DNA of 41,541 bases from Methylomonas koyamae (GTDB lineage: Bacteria > Pseudomonadota > Gammaproteobacteria > Methylococcales > Methylomonadaceae), in contig NZ_LUUK01000176.1 in the NCBI RefSeq assembly GCF_001644025.1, forward strand, positions 1-41,541, given 5' to 3'. Under the pieces are notes generated by a model. The model did no database searches. It worked only from the letters and a program-made list of their open reading frames with translations, and had not been told where the DNA came from. Below, piece by piece: positions 24,893-31,563 of the stretch (its first letter is position 1; each line of letters opens with the position of its first letter). The translations under genes and the position numbers were made by a program.

Positions 24893-26855
24893 GTCAAAAA
24901 CGCCGCCCATTCTGGAAGTTGTTGACGGCGCCAAAAAGCCCAAGCCTACAGCCAAAAAGCCGACCGGCAACGGTGGCGGCGGTCATGGTAGCGGCAGCGG
25001 CAAAGATGGCCGCTTTGGCGCCTATCGGGTCAATAACGGTGCGTTTTATCAAACCAAGACCAAAGATGACGGCTTCGACGAATGGCCGTTGTGCGACTTC
25101 ACGTGCAAGATCGTCGAGGAAGTCACCGCCGAAGACGGCTTGAACGACGCCAGTTTCATCCGGATCGAGGGCCGGCGCCGCGACGGTTTGCCGTTGCCGT
25201 TGGTCGATGTACCGGCCAAGTCGTTTTTCAGCAATCAAGGCAACTGGATCAACGAAGCGTGGGGCAGCCGCGCGTTTGTCTATCCTGGCCAGTCGAAAAA
25301 AGACAATCTGCGTGCCTGCGTTCACCTGTATTCGACCTTGAACGGCGACATTCCGCGCCGCGTGGTTTACAAGTTCATCGGCTGGAAGTGTCTGGACGGC
25401 GCCTGGCATTACCTGCACGGCGGCGGCGCGATTGGTTCTGCCGGGCCGGTCGATGGGATTCAAGTCGATTTAGGGCCGGGCCACATGTCGCGCTATCAAT
25501 TGCCGGCGCCGTTGGCCGGCGATGCCTTAAAGCACGCGGCAGCAGACGCCTTGCAATTGCTGGACGTGGCGCCGTCGCGGCCGCAAGTCGGCGCGGCCTT
25601 ACTGGCCGCCGTGGCGCGGGCGCCGCTGGGCGAAACTCATTGCACCGACTTTGCGTTGTGGCTGCACGGCTTAACCGGCTCTCGCAAATCGGCGGTTGCC
25701 GCCATTGCCTTGGCGTTCTTCGGCGACTTCACCGCCCGCAACTTTCCGGCGAATTGGGCGGATTCGGTCAACGACGTGGAAGCCAAGGCCCACCAAGCCA
25801 AGGATGGCGTGTTTGTGGTCGATGACTTCAAACCGTCGGTCAATCGCGTGGAGGCCGAGAAACAGCACGCAATGGCCGAAAGGCTGGTACGCGGCACCGG
25901 CAACCAAAGCGGCCGGGGACGGCGTACCGCCAACATGCAGGCGCAAGCGGCGCCGTTTAACCGCTCCATGATGATCGTCACCGCCGAGGATTTGCCGCGC
26001 GGTGCGTCGTTGCTGGGCCGGTTGCTGGTTCTGGAAATCGGCCGGGATGACGTGAACAACGCGACCTTGACCAGACTACAGGAAGCCGCCCGCGCCGGCC
26101 GCTTCGCCGGCTTGATGGCCGCCTACCTGCAATGGCTGGCGCCGCGAATCGATCAATTCAAGGCGGAGCTACCGGCCGCCGTCGAACAATTCCGCAACGC
26201 CGCCCAGCGCGACGGCTTCGCCAGCAGCCACCCAAGGGCCGGCGACATTTACGGCAATCTGTTGGCCGGCGCCGAAACCTTTTTGGAATTTTTGCAGGAC
26301 GCCGGCGCCGTCAGCAGCGAACAAAGCGACCTGTTGTTGATCGACCTGGAAACCAACCTGCAAGCCGCATTCAAAGAGCAAGGCGCTTACCAATCGGAAC
26401 AGGACGAAGTGGAGCGTTTCCTTAATCTACTGCGGGCGGCGTTCATTGCCGGCGATTGCCACATAGCCAACCGCCTGGATCAAGGGCCGCCGAAGTCTAG
26501 GCCGCATGCTTGGGGCTGGCGCGAGAACGGTACCGATATTAGCGGGGAAAGACTCTACAACCCGCAAGGCGATTGTTGTGGCTGGCATGTAGACGGCAGC
26601 ACCAACCCGCCGGCCGAAGTGTGGCTGGAACCCAATACCGCGTTCAAGATCGTGCAGGAATTCTCCCGGCGCCAGGGCGATGCCTTCTTATTGTCCGCTG
26701 CATCGTTGTGGCGTCGCATGGTCGAACGTGGCTTATTCCTCAAGGTCGAGCCAGATAGCAAGACCGGGCGAGTCAAGACGACAGTTAAGCGTACGGTCGC
26801 CGGGCGTTCGGTGCGGGTGTTGGTTTTGTCGGCTGAATTAGTGGAGTCCGGTTAA
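24882..26855 (+). CDS. DUF927-domain replicative helicase
   Basis: This 657-residue protein starts at the ATG at 24882 inside the primase end. After a Lys/Pro/Gly-rich linker (residues 1-50) comes a domain of the DUF927 type, with an ATPase core: Walker A GLTGSRKS at 263-270 and Walker B VFVVDD at 310-315. A basic stretch (GNQSGRGRRTANMQAQ) follows. The C-terminal 100 residues look like a winged-helix region (AASLWRRMVERGLFLK). Related proteins act as hexameric helicases on satellite and phage origins. Pairing with a separate Toprim primase reproduces in two chains what the P4 alpha protein does in one. The origin-like repeats start 100 bases downstream. Confidence 0.85.
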   Translation: MSDKSKTPPILEVVDGAKKPKPTAKKPTGNGGGGHGSGSGKDGRFGAYRVNNGAFYQTKTKDDGFDEWPLCDFTCKIVEEVTAEDGLNDASFIRIEGRRRDGLPLPLVDVPAKSFFSNQGNWINEAWGSRAFVYPGQSKKDNLRACVHLYSTLNGDIPRRVVYKFIGWKCLDGAWHYLHGGGAIGSAGPVDGIQVDLGPGHMSRYQLPAPLAGDALKHAAADALQLLDVAPSRPQVGAALLAAVARAPLGETHCTDFALWLHGLTGSRKSAVAAIALAFFGDFTARNFPANWADSVNDVEAKAHQAKDGVFVVDDFKPSVNRVEAEKQHAMAERLVRGTGNQSGRGRRTANMQAQAAPFNRSMMIVTAEDLPRGASLLGRLLVLEIGRDDVNNATLTRLQEAARAGRFAGLMAAYLQWLAPRIDQFKAELPAAVEQFRNAAQRDGFASSHPRAGDIYGNLLAGAETFLEFLQDAGAVSSEQSDLLLIDLETNLQAAFKEQGAYQSEQDEVERFLNLLRAAFIAGDCHIANRLDQGPPKSRPHAWGWRENGTDISGERLYNPQGDCCGWHVDGSTNPPAEVWLEPNTAFKIVQEFSRRQGDAFLLSAASLWRRMVERGLFLKVEPDSKTGRVKTTVKRTVAGRSVRVLVLSAELVESG

Positions 26856-26954
26856 TCCCCCTTCCCCTAGTCGATGACGCCATAGGGTGGCTGGTGGCCG
26901 TGTCGTATGGTCGATCAACAAGCCAAGCCGGCAAAACCGACTAAGGGGGTATAG

Positions 26955-27246
26955 GTAAAAAACTGGGGGAATTGGGGGAGATATAGCTATAAGCCTTATG
27001 TACCAAGGCTTTCAGGCTCCCCCAATTTTTTGAACGTTGGGGGAGATTCCCCCAAAATTGGGGGAGCAACGCCGAGTTGCATGGTTTGGTATCGGTCGCC
27101 GCCAGCGCGTCAAATCGACCAAACTCCCCCAGACTCCCCCGATAAATTGGGGGAGTTCCCCCGTTTTTCGAAGGTGTGGGGGAGCTTGCAAGCCGCGCCG
27201 GCCGTGGCCTGGAGGGCTATCTCCCCCAATTCCCCCAATTTTTTAC
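26955..27246. repeat. GGGGGA repeat cluster bounded by a 29-bp inverted repeat
   Basis: Thirteen perfect GGGGGA motifs occur in 272 bases: six on the plus strand (starting at 26965, 26974, 27039, 27060, 27149 and 27178) and seven on the minus strand (C-runs starting at 27019, 27049, 27126, 27136, 27158, 27223 and 27232). All have exactly five G. The outer boundaries, 26955-26983 and 27218-27246, are inverted copies differing at one base. An internal palindromic group lies at 27018-27065. There is no credible gene across this stretch. Spacing and density suggest initiator or primase binding sites (iterons), possibly foldable as single strands. Confidence 0.85.
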
Positions 27247-27302
27247 ATAAGGTATAGGGCAGTTATATTTTTATCGAGTTGCCCGGTCGACGTACCACCG
27301 CC

Positions 27303-27352
27303 GGGGGGGGCGGGTTAAAAGTCCACTGACTCTAGCCCCTTTGCGTCGCCCC
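27303..27352 (+). repeat. Direct repeat, copy 1
   Basis: An eight-G run, then CGGGTTAAAAGTC, a variable part, and CTTTGCGTCGCCCC. It matches copy 2 at 27452-27502 in both conserved blocks, 149 bases further on. Confidence 0.7.
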
Positions 27353-27442
27353 TTTCTTGTTCATGCGGATCGGAAAATAGATAGGAAAAGCCCCTTGGCT
27401 TGAATGGTCAACGATTGCCAGGACCATGCACAGCATTGGGTA

Positions 27443-27643
27443 TTATCCACAGGGGGGGGCGGGTAAAAAGTCTAGCAAGTGGGCCGGCCTTTGCGTCGCC
27501 CCAGCTAAATTTTCGCTGGAAGCATTTTTGCAGATCCAAAAAGCCACATAATTTGTTGATAAGTAACGTAAAACTACCCAATCCTGTGGATAACTTGCAT
27601 CGTTCGAGCGTCCCGCGTTGCCAACCTTCGCGGGTTATCCACC
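27443..27643. promoter_or_regulatory. Cluster of DnaA-box-like sites
   Basis: TTATCCACA on the plus strand at 27443-27451 and on the minus strand at 27585-27593 both match the consensus TTATNCACA exactly. One-mismatch sites are TTATCAACA on the minus strand at 27554-27562 and TTATCCACC on the plus strand at 27635-27643. Four sites in 200 bases suggest recruitment of host DnaA. Confidence 0.65.
27452..27502 (+). repeat. Direct repeat, copy 2
   Basis: Second copy of the block at 27303-27352 (eight-G run, CGGGTAAAAAGTC, then CTTTGCGTCGCCCC). It abuts a DnaA-box-like site at 27443-27451. Confidence 0.7.
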
Positions 27644-27947
27644 CGCCCGGAACCACGCCCGAAACCGCCGCCCACCCCGTGGCGTATATGATCGGGGCCA
27701 GGGGAGGTTGTGTTGTATTCAGGATCGGCACCAGCCCCACCAGCGCCGCTCTGGCCGACGGATCGGCACCAGAAAGCCCCCGGCCTTCGCCGCCACCCAC
27801 ATGGCGTAACCGTTGCGGGCACGGGGGAGCATAAAACAGCTATTGACACCGCCAGCCGATCACGCCCACAATGGCCGCGCCAGTCCGCAGACTGGCCGGG
27901 CGTGGAAACCCGTTTGATTGCATCGGCGAGAATCGCCACTTTAGCCA

Positions 27948-28352
27948 GTGGCTTTTTTATGCCCAAAATTCAGCGCGGCATTGCCGCGTCTTCATTATGG
28001 CGGGCTTGTTTGGGCGGTCTTTGGACCGGCCGCACCGATGCGCGGTATTTCCACCCCTTGCAAGCCCGTCGCCAATGCCGTGGAAAGCATGGCGACGGTT
28101 TATCTATTCAGTATCGGAGAAACCACCATGCCCAGCGCATCCAATCCCGCTCGAATCGAGCAACAACAAACCCTTACTCGCCCCTTACACTTGGCCTTTG
28201 CCAATCTGGCGTTCAGCTACGGCAACACCATCAAGGAAGCCGAACGCGGCGACCTGACCGGCTCGGCGTTGGTCGGCCTACAAAGTGACTGCGAAGAGCT
28301 GCTGGCGCTGTCCTTATCGCTACGCGGCCAATTGCGGGAGGTGCAGCCATGA
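27948..28352 (+). CDS. Phage P4 Ash-like region ending in a small unknown protein
   Basis: The frame opens at GTG 27948 right after a stop. Its first half ([17 protein letters not shown], then [13 protein letters not shown] and [10 protein letters not shown]) looks to me like the Ash protein family of phage P4 and related elements, recalled from memory and not checked. A second, better start inside it is the ATG at 28128, preceded by GGAGA, which gives a 74-residue protein ([16 protein letters not shown], then helical, Leu and Glu rich). This could be an independent gene, with the upstream part being a leader or an RNA. Its stop overlaps the radC ATG. Several other frames are open across 27710-28290, so conservation may be at the nucleic acid level. 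Confidence 0.45.
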   Translation: MAFLCPKFSAALPRLHYGGLVWAVFGPAAPMRGISTPCKPVANAVESMATVYLFSIGETTMPSASNPARIEQQQTLTRPLHLAFANLAFSYGNTIKEAERGDLTGSALVGLQSDCEELLALSLSLRGQLREVQP

Positions 28353-28873
28353 GACCATCAACCAACAAGCCGGCACCGTTAAAACTGCCGTATTTCGTCG
28401 CCGACGCGGCCGGCAAATACCGCACCCGCCGAGCACTGACCGAAGAGCAAATCATCAAGGCGGCTTCGGTACTGCTAAACAAGGCTGTTTTTAGGGAATC
28501 AGCCATAACTAGCCCGGACATTACCCGCGCCTATCTCAAAGCCCGATTGCGTGGCCTGGAGCATGAAGTATTCGTTTGCTTGTACCTGGACAACCAAAAC
28601 CGGGCGATTGAGTGCGAAGAGCTTTTTAGAGGCACGATAGACGGCGCGGCGGTCTATCCGCGCGAAGTGGCGAAGCGATGCCTACAGCTTAACGCGGCGG
28701 CGGTCATATTCGCCCACAACCACCCGAGCGGCATTAAAGAACCAAGCTCGGCGGATCGAGCAATAACCAAAAAACTTAAAGAATGTTTGGACCTGTTCGA
28801 TATTCGCACCCTTGACCACTTCATCATTGGCGACGGGGAGCCGCTATCGTTTGCCGAGTGCGGCTGGATTTGA
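28349..28873 (+). CDS. radC: RadC-like JAB/MPN-domain protein
   Basis: This 174-residue protein contains only the metalloprotease-like MPN+ core of the RadC family. The JAMM motif is complete: H123-N-H125-P-S-G followed by S133 and D136, in [18 protein letters not shown]. The N-terminal helix-hairpin-helix domain of chromosomal RadC is missing, as is usual for the many short RadC copies on mobile elements. The start overlaps the previous stop and has a GGGAGGTG ribosome-binding site. The function is uncertain; a DNA-repair role for the family is not well supported. Confidence 0.85.
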   Translation: MRPSTNKPAPLKLPYFVADAAGKYRTRRALTEEQIIKAASVLLNKAVFRESAITSPDITRAYLKARLRGLEHEVFVCLYLDNQNRAIECEELFRGTIDGAAVYPREVAKRCLQLNAAAVIFAHNHPSGIKEPSSADRAITKKLKECLDLFDIRTLDHFIIGDGEPLSFAECGWI

Positions 28874-28885
28874 TCGAACCCAGGC

Positions 28886-28927
28886 GCAAAAAAGCCGGCT
28901 GGCCTTCGCAGGCCGCCGGCTTCTGTT
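28886..28927. terminator. Bidirectional terminator between radC and the serine recombinase
   Basis: A hairpin with GCCGGC and GCCGGC arms (about 28892-28921) has an A-run on the left and a T-run on the right, so it can serve both converging genes. Confidence 0.7.
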
Positions 28928-28942
28928 TTGCCCGATGGTCGT

Positions 28943-29500
28943 CTATGCCGCCAACAGCTTGTACAACGTCGGCCGGCTAATACCGTAAGCCTTAGCCACC
29001 GCGCTTTTCTCTTCGCCGGCTTCGATCCTGGCTTTAATCTCTGCGGCCTGGTCAGCGGTCATTTTGGCCGGCGCCCCAAGCTTCCGGCCTTGGGCTTTGG
29101 CGGCTTCGATGCCCTCCCGTTGGCGTTCTTTAATCAAGGTCCGCTCGAATTCGGCGAACGCGCCCAGCATTTGCAACATCAGCGTTTGCATCGGCGACGC
29201 GGCGGACGCTTCGAAGGTTAGATGTTCTTTGTAAAACTTCACCGATACGCCTTTGCCGGTCAGTTGCTCGATGATGTTTTGCAGGTCTTTCAGGTTGCGC
29301 GCCATGCGATCGATGGAATGCACGTGCAGCACGTCGCCGTCGCGCACGTGGTTAAGGCAGTTTGCCAACTCGGGGCGGTTGGTATCCTTGCCGCTGACTT
29401 TCTCAGTGAAGACCCGATCAAGCGCCACGTCCGCCAATTGGCGTTCGGTGTTTTGAGAGACCGAGCTAACCCGAATGTATCCGACGTTTTGACCTTTCAT
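28943..29500 (-). CDS. Serine recombinase (resolvase/invertase family)
   Basis: This 185-residue Pin/Hin-type recombinase has the nucleophile S12 in GYIRVSS, the IDRMARNLKDL motif with the catalytic arginines, the dimer helix and helix E (FAEFERTLIKERQREGI), and a C-terminal helix-turn-helix (SAVAKAYGISRPTLYKLL). I start it at the ATG at 29500, which is preceded by GGGTGG; an in-frame GTG three codons upstream is the alternative. On a replicating circular element it could resolve multimers or invert DNA; no invertible segment was found. The upstream repeat region would be its probable target. Confidence 0.92.
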   Translation of the reverse strand: MKGQNVGYIRVSSVSQNTERQLADVALDRVFTEKVSGKDTNRPELANCLNHVRDGDVLHVHSIDRMARNLKDLQNIIEQLTGKGVSVKFYKEHLTFEASAASPMQTLMLQMLGAFAEFERTLIKERQREGIEAAKAQGRKLGAPAKMTADQAAEIKARIEAGEEKSAVAKAYGISRPTLYKLLAA

Positions 29501-29512
29501 AGCTGCCACCCT

Positions 29513-29620
29513 GTGTAAATAAATTATTTAGGGATAGCTTAACACTTGTAAATAAAATGTCAAATCAAGATTACTTTACACGGTGGAATGCAGGTTCGCG
29601 GGCATGGTCGAGAGTGTAAA
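29513..29620. repeat. Repeat-rich region, possible recombinase (res) site
   Basis: A perfect palindrome TAAATAA-A-TTATTTA occupies 29516-29530. GTGTAAA-type heptamers lie at 29513, 29546 (TTGTAAA), 29574-29581 (reverse strand) and 29614. Position directly upstream of the recombinase gene is where resolvases normally bind. The remainder of the 29510-29856 gap is AT-rich and holds no gene. Confidence 0.4.
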
Positions 29621-29790
29621 AGAATGTATACTTTATTTGCATTGTTGCCGGCCACCGATCCAACACCGTTATCGGTTCTACTTGAAATCAGGAGCGCATA
29701 TCTAATATAAGCGCTTCATATCCAATTGATTTTATGGTAAAAAATCTTCCAAAAATACAATAAAAAACATAAAAACACAATATGTAGTGT

Positions 29791-29818
29791 TTGCCAATCA
29801 GTTATCACCATATATTTA
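29791..29818 (+). promoter_or_regulatory. Putative promoter for the two-gene cargo
   Basis: TTGCCA (29791-29796) and TATTTA (29813-29818) are separated by 16 bases, with about 38 bases to the first ATG. The surrounding DNA is strongly AT-rich. Confidence 0.45.
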
Positions 29819-29856
29819 GTTTTGGAAAAATCAGGCTTTAGTATCAGGAGGCTAAC

Positions 29857-30066
29857 ATGACTAATTTCGCGGAACAGTTCCAAATTTTCAATCTGCCAAC
29901 AACCGCGCCGCATGACTATAAAAGCGCAGAGCAATACGCAGCATCATTTAAGCGCTGTTCAATTCAGAGAAATGAGAGGGTTACCTATTCGTCTGATACA
30001 ACATGCTTAACTAACAAAGAAACATCAACTATCAACACATCATTTCAGAACGTAGAGCGCAATTAA
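29857..30066 (+). CDS. Unknown 69-residue protein upstream of the SDH-type protease
   Basis: A perfect AGGAGG lies before the ATG, so this small gene is almost certainly translated. The protein (AEQFQIFNLPTTAP near the start, then Ser/Thr/Asn-rich) has no membrane segment and no motif I know. It ends 12 bases before the protease gene, which lacks a good ribosome-binding site of its own, so the second gene probably depends on translation of this one. A small partner, inhibitor or substrate of the protease is one possibility, from position only. The composition is AT-rich, unlike the rest of the element. Confidence 0.65.
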   Translation: MTNFAEQFQIFNLPTTAPHDYKSAEQYAASFKRCSIQRNERVTYSSDTTCLTNKETSTINTSFQNVERN

Positions 30067-30078
30067 AAAATTCTATCT

Positions 30079-30960
30079 ATGCCCAATTGGAATCAGGTAT
30101 TGAGGGAGGTATCAGCCAGCCCTCTAGACAACGCCCGCCGCAAATACTTGCAAGAGCTAAGTGACAGAACATCTAGAAACATCATTTGCTACTACTCCGG
30201 ATGGCTCCAAAAACCAAACTCTTACAATGCATCGATTCATGACGACGATAAGAATGGGCTAATGGCTGCGGTTCATGGACTGGATAGAAGCAAGGGCCTT
30301 GACCTAGTTCTCCATACACCCGGGGGCGATCTAGCTGCCACCGAATCGATCGTGAACTATTTACGAAGCATGTTCGGTACAAACATTAGAGCAATCATTC
30401 CGCAAATTGCAATGTCGGCAGGCACGATGATCGCATGTAGCGCGAAAGAAATTTTAATGGGCAAACAATCAAACATTGGCCCGATTGACCCCCAATTTGG
30501 CGGCATTCCAGCTCATGGAGTTATTGAGGAATTCAATAAAGCTGTCGAGGAAGTCAAGAAAGACCCAGGATCGATACCAATTTGGCAAACAGTGGTGCAA
30601 AAATACCATCCAACGTTTTTAGGTGAATGCGAAAAAGCAATAAAACTTTCATCTGAAATGGTTACAAATTGGTTGGTTACGGGTATGTTCGAAAACGACT
30701 CAGCAGCCCAGCAGAAGGCTGGTGCTATCGTCGATGCCTTAAACAATCACGAAGACACAAAGACACATGCGAGGCATATCCATATCGAGCAAGCAATTAG
30801 GCTTGGGTTAAAAATAGTTCCCTTAGAAGAAGATCAGGATCTCCAAGACTTAACCCTGACAGTTCATCACGCTTATATGCACACCTTGGCGAACTCAGCC
30901 GCGATAAAGATTATTGAAAACCATAAAGGCAACGCCATCATCCAAAATCTAGCAAATTAA
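30079..30960 (+). CDS. SDH-type Clp-fold serine protease
   Basis: This 293-residue protein belongs to the serine dehydrogenase proteinase (SDH_sah) group of the ClpP/crotonase superfamily. It has an HTPGGDL oxyanion loop (H79-T80-P81-G82-G83), the likely nucleophile S113 in QIAMSAGTMIA, and the family segment GKQSNIGPIDPQFGG. There is no signal peptide or transmembrane helix, so it should act in the cytosol. The substrate is unknown. Relatives turn up next to mobile genes and are suspected in some cases of roles in defence, which is conjecture here. It is the last gene before the tRNA end, the usual cargo position. The DNA is AT-rich compared with the replication genes. Confidence 0.8.
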   Translation: MPNWNQVLREVSASPLDNARRKYLQELSDRTSRNIICYYSGWLQKPNSYNASIHDDDKNGLMAAVHGLDRSKGLDLVLHTPGGDLAATESIVNYLRSMFGTNIRAIIPQIAMSAGTMIACSAKEILMGKQSNIGPIDPQFGGIPAHGVIEEFNKAVEEVKKDPGSIPIWQTVVQKYHPTFLGECEKAIKLSSEMVTNWLVTGMFENDSAAQQKAGAIVDALNNHEDTKTHARHIHIEQAIRLGLKIVPLEEDQDLQDLTLTVHHAYMHTLANSAAIKIIENHKGNAIIQNLAN

Positions 30961-30980
30961 ATCTCTTTATTCGGGGTATT

Positions 30981-31019
30981 AAAAGCCGGTGCCGGCAAGC
31001 GGTAGCCGGCTTTTTTTGT
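30981..31019 (+). terminator. Rho-independent terminator after the protease gene
   Basis: AAAGCCGG and CCGGCTTT arms are followed by a run of T. It lies 20 bases after the stop and just before the right arm-type repeat. Confidence 0.8.
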
Positions 31020-31022
31020 TTT

Positions 31023-31043
31023 TAGTGGATCATCAGTGGATCA
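31023..31043 (+). repeat. Right arm-type repeat, tandem AGTGGATCA
   Basis: Exact 21-base copy of 21261-21281, in the same orientation, 42 bases inside the right attachment core. After excision the two copies would flank the joined core in attP, as expected for integrase arm sites. Confidence 0.6.
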
Positions 31044-31085
31044 CTGGCTTGGGTATAATACCAAGAATTGTTGTAACCACTTGAT

Positions 31086-31139
31086 TTAAATGGTGCCGGC
31101 AATAGGAATCGAACCTACGACCTTCGCGTTACGAGTGCG
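31086..31139 (-). repeat. Right attachment repeat (attR)
   Basis: Copy of 21095-21148. Here it forms the 3' part of the intact tRNA-Thr gene, so integration leaves the tRNA functional. Confidence 0.92.
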
Positions 31140-31166
31140 CTGCTCTACCTGCTGAGCTATGCCGGC
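31091..31166 (-). tRNA. thrW: tRNA-Thr (CGT anticodon), integration target
   Basis: Read on the minus strand, a complete 76-base cloverleaf starts GCCGGCA and ends TGCCGGC-A-CCA, with CCA encoded. The seven-pair acceptor stem is perfect, the T-loop is TTCGATT and the anticodon loop is CTCGTAA, giving anticodon CGT for ACG codons. The same tRNA type (thrW) is a known integration site for enterobacterial elements. It lies 10 bases downstream of hisI. Confidence 0.95.
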
Positions 31167-31176
31167 GTGTGATGGG

Positions 31177-31563
31177 TTATTTGTAGATAGTTTTCGGGTC
31201 TTTCAGGATCGGATCGACGGTTTGCCATTCGCCGTGTTTCAGGCTTCGGTAAAAGCAGCTCTCCCGGCCGGTGTGGCAGGCGATGCCGCCTTCCTGCTCG
31301 ATTTTAATCAGGATCACATCCGCATCGCAATCGAGTTGGATATCGAGGACTTTCTGCCGGTGACCCGATTCTTCGCCCTTGCGCCACAAGCGCTGACGAG
31401 AACGCGACCAGTATACCGCAAATCCTTCTTGTTCGGTAAGCGCCAGCGATTCCCGATTCATCCAGGCGAACATCAAAATTCGGCCGCTAAGATGGTCTTG
31501 GGCAATGACCGGTACCAAGCCGTCCTCGGTCCAGGCGATTTCGTCCAGCCAGGAGCCGCTCAC
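31177..31563 (-). CDS. hisI: Phosphoribosyl-AMP cyclohydrolase
   Basis: This 128-residue enzyme opens the purine ring of phosphoribosyl-AMP in histidine biosynthesis. The metal-binding DCDAD and the CHTGRESCF cysteine/histidine motif are present. No HisE (pyrophosphohydrolase) domain is fused to it, so hisE must be elsewhere. I start it at the GTG at 31563, whose last bases overlap the hisF stop; a longer frame reading back through hisF is a shadow. It is the last gene of the his cluster and abuts the tRNA. Confidence 0.93.
   Translation of the reverse strand: MSGSWLDEIAWTEDGLVPVIAQDHLSGRILMFAWMNRESLALTEQEGFAVYWSRSRQRLWRKGEESGHRQKVLDIQLDCDADVILIKIEQEGGIACHTGRESCFYRSLKHGEWQTVDPILKDPKTIYK

Larger units (their letters stand above)
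26955..27643. other. Candidate replication origin of the element
   Basis: The region directly after the helicase gene combines the GGGGGA cluster, an AT-rich stretch suitable for unwinding (27237-27283), a two-copy 50-base direct repeat and four DnaA-box-like sites. That is the composition of plasmid and satellite origins. The adjacent primase and helicase genes provide likely initiators. The whole stretch from 26856 to 27947 has no convincing gene. Confidence 0.7.
21095..31139. mobile_element. About 10-kb element integrated in the tRNA-Thr(CGT) gene
   Basis: Identical 54-bp repeats at 21095-21148 and 31086-31139 delimit the element. The repeat unit spacing of 9,991 bp is the predicted length of the excised circle. 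Inside are a tyrosine integrase, a replication operon (small DNA-binding protein, primase, DUF927 helicase), an origin-like repeat region, RadC, a serine recombinase and AT-rich cargo. No capsid, terminase, portal, relaxase or type IV secretion gene is visible. The layout resembles satellite or plasmid-like integrative elements of the P4 kind, but the integrase lies at the tRNA-distal end. The his genes and purC flank it as ordinary chromosomal genes. Confidence 0.88.

Noticed and set aside
26965-27182. Classical G-quadruplex formed by the GGGGG runs
   Set aside because: Runs on the same strand are mostly tens of bases apart, too far for a canonical four-run quadruplex; only pairs with short loops exist.
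26955-27246. CRISPR array
   Set aside because: Repeats are too short, occur on both strands and have irregular spacing; no cas genes are in the window.
27030-27318. Small Pro/Ser/Gly-rich frames across the GGGGGA cluster
   Set aside because: They arise from reading G and C runs as Gly and Pro codons; no ribosome-binding sites and no consistent start.
28943-29500. Hin/Gin-type invertible DNA segment driven by the serine recombinase
   Set aside because: I found no pair of inverted recombination sites around a switchable gene or promoter, so resolution is the more likely function.
31091-31166. tRNA defect because of an A-C mismatch at the base of the anticodon stem (31-39)
   Set aside because: The rest of the cloverleaf is perfect, and as far as I recall the same stem sequence occurs in other gammaproteobacterial tRNA-Thr(CGT), so it is probably normal.
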